NCBI GenBank assembly: GCA_023300835.1
Contig: JALZVB010000312.1
Location: 1-11,695 of the forward strand
DNA length: 11,695 nt
Reading direction: 5' to 3'
DNA from: Saprospiraceae bacterium
GTDB lineage: Bacteria > Bacteroidota > Bacteroidia > Chitinophagales > Saprospiraceae
Shown here: piece after piece, positions 1-7,043 of the stretch
Layout: the number at the start of each line of letters is the position of its first letter
How positions within the stretch are numbered: the stretch's first letter is position 1
Translations under genes and position numbers: made by a program
Notes under the pieces: model-generated
What the model saw: the letters and a program-made list of their open reading frames with translations, nothing else
Told to the model about the DNA's origin: nothing
Database searches by the model: none

Positions 1-1
1 T

Positions 2-796
2 GATTTCGATAATGACGTCACTGTTGTTAATGCATATTTGGGAAGTAAAAACTTGGATTTTCAATTTACATTTCGTTTTTCAGGAGAAGAGGATTACAAA
101 AGCATAGTAATAAAAAGAGAGGATTGGATTAAAGTAGATGATCGTAACTATATACTAGAGTTGCGAATTGAAGATCTGTCCCCTTGCAATGTACATGAAA
201 TAGATGTTGGTATTGATGATACTTGGATAGTTAACTCAGAAGTACTAACATCGAGTGGAGATAGAATTGCAATAGCTCAATGGTCAAATTATTTTCAAAA
301 TCAAATGGGTGAAAAGATCAGACTTTTTTTGCAAGATGATTTAGAGATTGACGAACTATTTCTTGAAATACGTAGAAATAATACCGGTAAAGGTGTTCAA
401 TTTCAAAAGAAATTTGAAAATATTCCAACTTCGATAACTCTAAAAGAGTTTGTTAGCGAGGTGTCTGACTTGACGCCGAATACATTCAATTATTCAACTT
501 CTGAAAATTTTGATGTCGTTGAGACATCTTATAATTATTTGGATAACAATCGTATAAGTTCTTGGGAAATATTTCAATCATCTGGCTCTTCGTCAAAATA
601 TATTCTACCTATAATTGAAAGCGAATATTTGGATAATACGACTTTAATGAAATCACTTTTGATAAATCCATCAGATTTCCGGATACAATTTTATTCCTTA
701 GAAACGCCTGTAGATCAAGTCTATAATGAAACTGGAATCGATAGACAATTACAATGTTTAGATTTCAATTCCAGTTATGAAAGCTATGAATTTTGA
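2..796 (+). CDS. Hypothetical protein, 3' part only (5' end outside window)
   Basis: The frame is open from the first codon of the window (base 2) to a TGA at 794-796, giving 264 residues with no stop. The only early start-like codon is a TTG at 38, and sensible coding (Asp/Val-rich residues) continues upstream of it, so the gene very likely begins outside the window. The protein is acidic, rich in Asn, Ser, Tyr and Asp, and its alternating hydrophobic pattern suggests mostly beta structure. I see no transmembrane segment, no catalytic motif and no T9SS tail at the C-terminus, which ends in SSYESYEF. I do not recognise the family. It converges on the lipoprotein gene on the other strand, with 121 bp between them in which I find no convincing terminator hairpin. 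Its N-terminal portion, and hence any signal peptide, cannot be seen. Confidence 0.75.
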   Translation, partial: DFDNDVTVVNAYLGSKNLDFQFTFRFSGEEDYKSIVIKREDWIKVDDRNYILELRIEDLSPCNVHEIDVGIDDTWIVNSEVLTSSGDRIAIAQWSNYFQNQMGEKIRLFLQDDLEIDELFLEIRRNNTGKGVQFQKKFENIPTSITLKEFVSEVSDLTPNTFNYSTSENFDVVETSYNYLDNNRISSWEIFQSSGSSSKYILPIIESEYLDNTTLMKSLLINPSDFRIQFYSLETPVDQVYNETGIDRQLQCLDFNSSYESYEF

Positions 797-917
797 AGCT
801 GCGAGGCTACTCAATCTATGAATTAGTCAAATTATTCGTTGTAGGATATTTAAAGGAAATACTCTGTGTGGAAGGCTAAACATAAATCGTTTGATCATAG
901 CATAAATAGTATATATG

Positions 918-1604
918 TCACTGATCTCTACTTTTATTAAATTTCTCAAGTGTCAATTTCTCTTGATCCAATTTCCGTTCTGCTTTTGGTAAAACCTCAT
1001 ACAGAATCCTATAGGCCTCAGGACTTTTAGGATTAGGTTTACTCTTGAGGTTGTGAGCATACTTTTCTTTGTAGTTATCCTCTTCTTGTTGTAGTGTATA
1101 GATGAGGTCGTATTTGAATTCATTCTCTCCATTGGAGTTGAAACGAATCCAACGTATTTTATTTGTTTCATGAAAACTATAACCTAGCGGCAGGTAATAA
1201 TCATCTTCATAGTATTTGGCTTTATTTTCAAGTGGCGTAAAATTATACTTCAAATCAAAATAAGAGAATTGCTTTTGATTTAGAAAACTAACTAAGTGCT
1301 CGAATTTAGCAAACTGTGGTATATTATGATTCCATCTATAGTATTCTGCTAGAAAGTAATGAGTCTTATATTTTTGTCCTAGGTCAAGGTAATCGTCAAT
1401 GTTTTTTGCTTTGAATAACGCATTTACAAATTCTGTTGACCGTTCATCTAGATAAGGTTCGAGTTCTGCAAATTTTAGATTCTGTTGATGCTTCTGCATT
1501 TCGTCAAACTGTTTTACCACAGGATGTGGATTGCTCTCACATGAGACTATTGTTATTAGCATTAACAATAAAAGACATAGATTGCCAAGATCCTTTGCCA
1601 TCAT
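918..1604 (-). CDS. Small lipoprotein of unknown function
   Basis: This 228-residue product starts with a short hydrophobic leader rich in Leu and Ile that ends in a lipobox, Ile-Val-Ser-Cys at residues 19-22, so signal peptidase II processing and lipid anchoring at Cys22 are expected. Residues after the Cys (ESNPHP) do not clearly match the acidic surface-export signal described for Capnocytophaga-type lipoproteins, so which membrane face it occupies is open. The mature part is hydrophilic, rich in Lys, Glu, Tyr and Asn, with aromatic stretches and a charged, probably helical C-terminal 40 residues. No known domain is recognised. The first ATG (1604-1602) overlaps the TAA of the upstream enzyme gene as TAATG; a second ATG follows at once (1601-1599), so the start could be one codon later. 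The overlap suggests translational coupling to the secreted phosphoesterase-fold protein and perhaps a shared role at the cell surface, which is inference. Confidence 0.85.
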   Translation of the reverse strand: MMAKDLGNLCLLLLMLITIVSCESNPHPVVKQFDEMQKHQQNLKFAELEPYLDERSTEFVNALFKAKNIDDYLDLGQKYKTHYFLAEYYRWNHNIPQFAKFEHLVSFLNQKQFSYFDLKYNFTPLENKAKYYEDDYYLPLGYSFHETNKIRWIRFNSNGENEFKYDLIYTLQQEEDNYKEKYAHNLKSKPNPKSPEAYRILYEVLPKAERKLDQEKLTLEKFNKSRDQ

Positions 1605-3265
1605 TACTGTATCACAATCTTTTGAGTATTAACAACACTGTTTCTGTTATCAGTAAGCACAATAATATAAAAACCTGGAGGCAAGTTCTGTACATCAATT
1701 TGTCGTTTATATCCATAGTCATAAGACATTCCTATAGCATTGATAAGTCTTACAGAATAGCGTAATTCACTTTCAATTGTCAATATTGATTCTACAGGAT
1801 TAGGAGATAGAATAATGTTTTTTGAAAAACTTATTTTATCAGTAGAACTGGTTTCTTTAAATTTCATATCAGATACGACAGGGTAGTGGTCTGATGCATT
1901 TTGACAATTATCTCGTTGTAAATTGTAGTTAGAGAGTTCTTGATCTGGTAAGCTTTCTGTATCAAATACAAAACTATTAACAGACGCTAAAGTAGAACCT
2001 GTATAGAATAGATAGTCAAGTCTTCCCGGTGAAAATGATCCGTTATTATTTCTCCAAGTTACCAGTGAATTACTGCCTGTTACAAATGGTTTCAGATCTA
2101 TAAGACCACCTTCATCCAGAAATACATCAGGCCCAAAATTTCCATTGTTTTTTATATCACCAGCCATTATTGAACTGACCTGTTCCGAGAGACCTACAAA
2201 ATTTGTGTCTCCAGTAATAATAATCGGCGTTTTTGCATCAAGTTCATAGTTTTCAGAACCTCCTTTAGATCTTCTTAAGAAAGCTAAAATCTCATCTATC
2301 TCTTCCTGCCTTTCTGTATCATTATTACAGCAAGGTAGATGTATGTTAATGATCATGACTTCTTTTCCGTCCATCTCTAGAACAAATACACCATTCCCTG
2401 CAACTCTTCTACTGAAGACTATAGGGTACTTGCTTATGATAATATTGTCTGGTCCCATCTGATCATGAAACCAGTCTAAGTTACTATCAATAGCTTGCAA
2501 TGTATTTTGAAGATAATTCAATGTTTGTTGAGAAGTGTGATCATATATTTCTTGAAAACAAATGACATCTGCATTTATAGTAGAAATTATGTTCGCATAA
2601 TCTTCTTCAAGATCCGACTCAAATAGATTGTCAAAAAGAACATTGTAAGACATAATCCTGAAGTCAGTATCTGATGCTATGTTAAGATTATAAGGAGGTA
2701 TTTGACTATTCGCTTTATTATTTAGCACGTAACTGTAGAAACCTTCGTTAGGAATAGCATCACCATTAGTGACATCATTTTGAATGCTGATGTTTACTTC
2801 ATCATCTAGTTTGTATTGAAACCCATTAAGAACAAATACCCTTTTTATTTTCAATTCAAATACTTTCGATGTTACTGTAGGTAGACTTACCAAACCGATG
2901 CTATTATGAAAGAAAAATAAATTTTCATCATTGGGCCTGAAGATGGCTCCTCTTCTTTCTCCTAAGTTATAGATTATAGCAAAATCTGTCTGGCCTACAA
3001 CAAAGGTTATATCTTGATCATCTTGAATGGAGATTTCCCTGTTTGTTTCAAACTTCAAGTAAATGTATTCATTGTCGTGAGCTATCGATAATGATTCAAT
3101 ATCTAAACTATTATTATCACCTTCATCGTTAAGCGTAATACTGTTTTCCCAATCTGCGAAGTCCTCATCTATATATATGACTTGGCTGGTAAGTTGCGAT
3201 GATATCCCTAGTAAAGAAAGTAGTATATATATAGAAACGGATTTTGTGCAATTTTTCAATTTCAT
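1604..3265 (-). CDS. Secreted endonuclease/exonuclease/phosphatase-family protein with T9SS type A sorting tail
   Basis: The 553-residue product has a signal peptide (residues 1-27, predicted cut LTS|Q). Residues about 28-190 form a beta-rich domain whose opening, with acidic residues and FADW, resembles CBM9-like or DOMON-like modules; that assignment is tentative. Residues about 203-470 carry the complete endonuclease/exonuclease/phosphatase (DNase I-like) signature: SYN with Asn208, QE with Glu239, NIHL with His309, GDTN with Asp353 and Asn355, RLDY with Asp417, and SDHYP with Asp459 and His460. These are the metal-binding and catalytic positions of this Mg-dependent phosphodiesterase/phosphatase superfamily, so the enzyme should be active. 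Whether it cuts DNA, RNA, phospholipid or another phosphoester cannot be told. The C-terminal ~70 residues are a T9SS type A tail, with SPNP at 487-490, LPPGFY at 528-533 and a terminal KIVIQ, implying export across the outer membrane. The start is an ATG 55 bp after the upstream gene; its stop overlaps the lipoprotein start. Confidence 0.92.
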   Translation of the reverse strand: MKLKNCTKSVSIYILLSLLGISSQLTSQVIYIDEDFADWENSITLNDEGDNNSLDIESLSIAHDNEYIYLKFETNREISIQDDQDITFVVGQTDFAIIYNLGERRGAIFRPNDENLFFFHNSIGLVSLPTVTSKVFELKIKRVFVLNGFQYKLDDEVNISIQNDVTNGDAIPNEGFYSYVLNNKANSQIPPYNLNIASDTDFRIMSYNVLFDNLFESDLEEDYANIISTINADVICFQEIYDHTSQQTLNYLQNTLQAIDSNLDWFHDQMGPDNIIISKYPIVFSRRVAGNGVFVLEMDGKEVMIINIHLPCCNNDTERQEEIDEILAFLRRSKGGSENYELDAKTPIIITGDTNFVGLSEQVSSIMAGDIKNNGNFGPDVFLDEGGLIDLKPFVTGSNSLVTWRNNNGSFSPGRLDYLFYTGSTLASVNSFVFDTESLPDQELSNYNLQRDNCQNASDHYPVVSDMKFKETSSTDKISFSKNIILSPNPVESILTIESELRYSVRLINAIGMSYDYGYKRQIDVQNLPPGFYIIVLTDNRNSVVNTQKIVIQ

Positions 3266-3320
3266 CGTATAAATGTAAAATCAATTCGGCGTTTTAAATA
3301 CTCTCCGAAAGGTAATTTTG

Positions 3321-3611
3321 TTAATAGAATACCGAGATGTCTCCCAATATTCTTTTGTCTGCACCATTAACGGTGAAATTTATAACATAAATATAGACAC
3401 CTTGTTGAACCAGATTGCCATTTTTATACCTGCCATTCCATTTTCCATCTAGGTCAGTTGAAACCACGTTCTTTCTATTATAAATACTATTTCCCCATCT
3501 ATCATAGATTGTCATTTCTCTGATAGAGATAGGGTCATGGCCATATATCCCAAATAAAGCATCTGTAGATGATTTAGGTGCAAATGCTGTAGGAATGTAA
3601 AAACGACTAGT
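3321..3611 (-). other. T9SS type B / gliding-motility C-terminal domain of the 1118-residue protein
   Basis: This encodes residues 1023-1118: a beta-rich domain opening FYIPTAFAPKS, then MTIYDRWGN, W-N-G-R, GVYIYVI, and a last strand ending VFY. These are the hallmark motifs of the CHU_C family (gliding-motility-associated C-terminal domain), which marks T9SS type B cargo. It has the same length, 96 residues, as the paralogue's domain. Confidence 0.9.
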
Positions 3612-6600
3612 TTCCAAGGTGCCTGAGCAAGGAATACATATACGATTATCACATTCCAATACCGTCTCAATGTCATTAAGTGTTTTCGTGTTCCCATCAT
3701 CACAATTTCTCACAAAAGAAAACCCACTATTACAATCTTGAAATTCGCCTAAACATTGTTGACATATCGTACCGTCAGATAGTATAACTTCAATATCATT
3801 AACTGTACAATCAATGCCATCATCACATTTTTTGGCTTCTGGATTAAAAGTAGAATTATTGCAATCGAATACACCTGAGCAAGAGCAGTCAGTCAGGATG
3901 ACATCATTTATTGTTTCTGTATTATTGTCATCACAACTGTCCCCATAGTCAAGTATATAAACGGGGCAATCAAAGTCCCTGTTTCCTTGACAAGTGCAAT
4001 CTGATTGAATGATATCATTTATTGTATCAATGTTTCCATCATCACAGGTGTCTCCTGTATTCAACATTTGTGTTGGGCAATCAAAAATTATATTACCGCT
4101 GCAAGAACAATCATTTTGAACAATATCATTGATGGTATCAACGATTCCATCATTACAGGCATCACCTGTATTCAACATTAGTATAGGGCAATCAAAATTC
4201 ATTTCACCACTACAAGAACAGTCATTCTGAACCAAATCTATTATCGTATTGGAATCATTGTCATCACATGTATCACCTATGTTCAGCATAAGCGAAGGAC
4301 AATCATATAATCCTGTACAGGAACAATCTGATTGTATTACATCATTAATTGTTGCCATGTTGCCGTCATCGCAAATGTCACCTATATTAAGCATAAAACT
4401 GGGGCAATCATATTCTCCTTGACAAGAGCAGTCCAGTTGGATGACGTCATTAAAGGTGAATGCATCTCCATCGTCACAGACATCTCCAATGTTGAGCATA
4501 GTAATAGTACAATCAAAAGTTGTATTTCCCCTACAAGAGCAATCTGACTGTATAACATCGTTGGATGTAGCTGGGGCATTATCGTTACATGGATCTCCAA
4601 TATTGAGCGACAACGTAGGACAATCATACTTACCATTGCAGGTACAATTTATCTGAATAATGTCATTCATTGTATCAGGATCATTATCATCGCAAGAGTC
4701 TCCAATGTTAAGCATAAGTGTAGAACAATCATACTGACCAGAGCAAGAACAATCAGATTGAATTATATCATTGTTAGTCGCTGATATGCCATCATCACAG
4801 GAGTCCCCAATATTCATCAATAATACTGGACAATCAAATACAGTACCTCCTGAACATGAGCAATCACTCTGTATACGGTCATTGTCAGTTAACGCATTAT
4901 TGTCATTACAAACATCATCAATATTAGCCATAAGGGTAGGACAATCATAGTTTCCTAGACAAGAACAATCTGATTGTACTTGATCATCCATTGTCTCTGG
5001 ATTATTATCATCGCATGCGTCTCCTATGTTAAGTTGAAGTGTTGGACATTCATATTCTCCGGCACAAGAACAGTCATCTTGTATAACATCAGTATTGTTA
5101 TTGGGATCACCATCATTACAAGGCAACCCGTTTCTAAAGTTTATAGTAATAACAGAAGTGTCATTGACACAAGGCAAAACGTTAGGTACAACATAATTGA
5201 ATCTGATGTTTCCTTGTAACGTACTAGCATCAACACTAGTACTAGAAATAATTGAAAAATTATCAAAATACCATTGCCCAAATGGATCTGCATCCGCAGG
5301 AAGGAAATTAGTGAGACTAATGAAACCACCTATGCATATTTCCGATGAAGAGTCTGTTCCCGCTGAAGCCTTATTCGCAATCGTAACAATTATAGTATCT
5401 GAACTTATTGGACAACCTAGGTCATTTCCTAGGTTAAGAATATACTGACCATCATTGATTATGGAAATAGTTTTAGTACTGAATGTATCCAATCCATTTA
5501 TCCATTCATAACTGTAGTTATTCATGTCCGATGGGTTGATAAAAGCATCTAAAGTATTGTTAATTCCTTGACAAACAGTTATGTTTGTTACATTGGCTAT
5601 GGAGTCTATCAAGGCTTGTGCAACATTTCTATGTGCAACATTTATTGAGGATATATGATCACAGTTGGTATCAGAGTCTGTAACGGTTACAGAGTAAGTA
5701 CCAACTTCTAATGGGATAATTGATATCCCTGTGGAGCTAATTCCAGATGGGCTTTCCCATTTATAATTATAATCAGTGTTATCAGGAATATTGTTGGCTA
5801 CAATGGAAACTGATTCTGTTGATCCAGTACATCTTATAAATGGATTATTTTGATTATAAGCAATAGTAGGAATATCGCTTGGTATAAATTCTATCTCTCC
5901 AGTATCTGTGCAACCTTCATCGTCAGTAACAGTTAATGTGTAAAAACCTGTTGTTACATTATTCAGAATGTCATCAAAATCTTCTTCATTATTAGGACCT
6001 TCCCATAAATAGTCATCATAACCATCTGGACCTTCATAATCAAAAATGTCATTATTGCAGAAAATTACAGTCGATGGTAAATCTAATGAATCGTCTGGTT
6101 CGTTATACGTGTAAATTAATGTCACACATACATCAAATGTTGCGCTGTAGTTACCATCTGATACCTGTGTTTGATTGCAATTCGATATGTTGATTACAGT
6201 AACAATATCAACCCCTAGGGTTGTGCCAGGAAGGTCCTCTACATCAGTTTCGTCTAATACTATAGAGGGGTGGAAACCTTCTTCATCAAATAGTGCATCA
6301 CTACAACTTATAGGCGCATTAGAATTGCAATCTTCCAGAACATGCGTCCAGAGAGATAGATAGCAACCTGGAAAAGCGGCATCTATATTATTGTTTTCTG
6401 AGTGGTTACTAATCTCAACTATGGCACCTGTTAATGTGACACATTCTAGACCATTTGGAGGATCAAGGGGAATCATGACATCATTCTGATAAGACTCAGA
6501 GAGTACTGACATATCAGTAGTCCAAGACTTCCTGTCTAATCCAATAAAAGCGTCATCTTGATTTACACAAGGTAATGGAACCTCGATTGTAGCTTGGCCA

Positions 6601-6677
6601 TATAGACCTAATATTGAGCTTAGTGATAAGATCAATAGGAGACTTATATAAACCGAGAATTTTCTGTTTGTATACAA
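3321..6677 (-). CDS. Large cysteine-repeat surface protein with T9SS type B (gliding-motility-associated) C-terminal domain
   Basis: The 1118-residue product reads, in order: signal peptide (1-28, cut probably before Gln28, LYG|QA); an N-terminal domain at about 29-197 with IGLDRK and several Cys, shared with the larger neighbour; four diverged Ig/PKD-like modules at about 200-515, with W-x-GP and G-x-Y-x-(L/V)-x-V motifs; a partial cysteine repeat (516-543); 11 four-cysteine repeats (544-938); two divergent cap repeats (939-1022); and a CHU_C/type B domain at 1023-1118 with AFAP, YDRWGN, W-N-G-R and QGVYIYVI. Export by T9SS and surface attachment or release follow from that domain family; an adhesive or structural role is inference. 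No ATG fits the start: the in-frame stretch from the TAA at 6713-6711 to the signal peptide offers only a TTG at 6677, whose position matches the paralogue's N-terminus. It lies 75 bp downstream of the larger paralogue and 55 bp before the enzyme gene, so co-transcription is likely. Confidence 0.9.
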   Translation of the reverse strand: MYTNRKFSVYISLLLILSLSSILGLYGQATIEVPLPCVNQDDAFIGLDRKSWTTDMSVLSESYQNDVMIPLDPPNGLECVTLTGAIVEISNHSENNNIDAAFPGCYLSLWTHVLEDCNSNAPISCSDALFDEEGFHPSIVLDETDVEDLPGTTLGVDIVTVINISNCNQTQVSDGNYSATFDVCVTLIYTYNEPDDSLDLPSTVIFCNNDIFDYEGPDGYDDYLWEGPNNEEDFDDILNNVTTGFYTLTVTDDEGCTDTGEIEFIPSDIPTIAYNQNNPFIRCTGSTESVSIVANNIPDNTDYNYKWESPSGISSTGISIIPLEVGTYSVTVTDSDTNCDHISSINVAHRNVAQALIDSIANVTNITVCQGINNTLDAFINPSDMNNYSYEWINGLDTFSTKTISIINDGQYILNLGNDLGCPISSDTIIVTIANKASAGTDSSSEICIGGFISLTNFLPADADPFGQWYFDNFSIISSTSVDASTLQGNIRFNYVVPNVLPCVNDTSVITINFRNGLPCNDGDPNNNTDVIQDDCSCAGEYECPTLQLNIGDACDDNNPETMDDQVQSDCSCLGNYDCPTLMANIDDVCNDNNALTDNDRIQSDCSCSGGTVFDCPVLLMNIGDSCDDGISATNNDIIQSDCSCSGQYDCSTLMLNIGDSCDDNDPDTMNDIIQINCTCNGKYDCPTLSLNIGDPCNDNAPATSNDVIQSDCSCRGNTTFDCTITMLNIGDVCDDGDAFTFNDVIQLDCSCQGEYDCPSFMLNIGDICDDGNMATINDVIQSDCSCTGLYDCPSLMLNIGDTCDDNDSNTIIDLVQNDCSCSGEMNFDCPILMLNTGDACNDGIVDTINDIVQNDCSCSGNIIFDCPTQMLNTGDTCDDGNIDTINDIIQSDCTCQGNRDFDCPVYILDYGDSCDDNNTETINDVILTDCSCSGVFDCNNSTFNPEAKKCDDGIDCTVNDIEVILSDGTICQQCLGEFQDCNSGFSFVRNCDDGNTKTLNDIETVLECDNRICIPCSGTLETSRFYIPTAFAPKSSTDALFGIYGHDPISIREMTIYDRWGNSIYNRKNVVSTDLDGKWNGRYKNGNLVQQGVYIYVINFTVNGADKRILGDISVFY
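3864..5048 (-). repeat. Array of 11 four-cysteine repeats (35/37 residues) in the 1118-residue protein
   Basis: Eleven tandem units occupy residues 544-938, six of 35 and five of 37 residues, 395 in all. Each begins Cys-(Pro in most units), has a NIGD-like turn, then Cys-[Asp/Asn]-Asp, a Thr followed three residues later by Asp, and ends with a Cys-[Ser/Thr]-Cys pair before a Gly. The two lengths differ only in the linker after the last Cys pair: G-x-(Y/F)-D or G-x-x-x-F-D. The order of lengths here is 35, 37, 35, 35, 37, 35, 35, 37, 37, 37, 35, with no regular alternation. A degenerate first unit (5049-5132) precedes the array and lacks the opening Cys. All 11 units keep exactly four cysteines, consistent with two disulfides per unit; the pairing is not known. 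The Asp-rich segment could bind Ca2+, but it does not fit a standard EF-hand spacing. Confidence 0.93.
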
Positions 6678-6752
6678 ATAGCCTACTTTAGAAAATGAGT
6701 AATTCTAACTGTTATAAACATTTAACCATTTCTAAACGAGGCAAAACAGGTT

Positions 6753-7043
6753 CTAGTAGTAAACTGTAATATCTGATACGTTTATTTTATCAACGCCATT
6801 AACTTGGTAACTGATAACATAAATGTAAACGCCTTGCTCTACTAATTTACCTGAATTATGTCTTCCATCCCATTTGGCATCAGCTTCATCAGACATGATG
6901 TTTTCAACGCGATGTACGATATTTCCCCATCTATCATAGATACTCATTTGACTTATTAATACAGCCGCATCAGAAAATAGACCAAATCTATCATCCCCAG
7001 CTAACTGTGGTGCAAATGCATTAGGGAAATATATTTCTGTAGT
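6753..7043 (-). other. T9SS type B / gliding-motility C-terminal domain of the 1576-residue protein
   Basis: This encodes residues 1481-1576, with IYFPNAFAP, MSIYDRWGN, W-D-G-R and QGVYIYVI, ending TVYY. It aligns end to end without gaps with the domain of the neighbouring paralogue (both 96 residues). That supports duplication of the whole gene and conserved use of the same export route. Confidence 0.9.

Noticed and set aside
797..917. Search for a bidirectional terminator between the convergent genes
   Set aside because: No stem of useful length with a T-run was found; the short TGATCA palindrome and the repeated CATAAAT are expected by chance at this composition.
1436..1765. Plus-strand 109-codon open frame overlapping the enzyme/lipoprotein junction
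   Set aside because: It lies antisense to two genes with strong coding evidence (lipobox, T9SS tail) and shows no domain or start context of its own.
6689..6734. Imperfect inverted repeat (tagaaaatg / catttcta) between the two large genes, as a terminator
   Set aside because: The arms are AT-rich, need a bulge, are about 30 bases apart and are not followed by a T-run; pairing would be weak.
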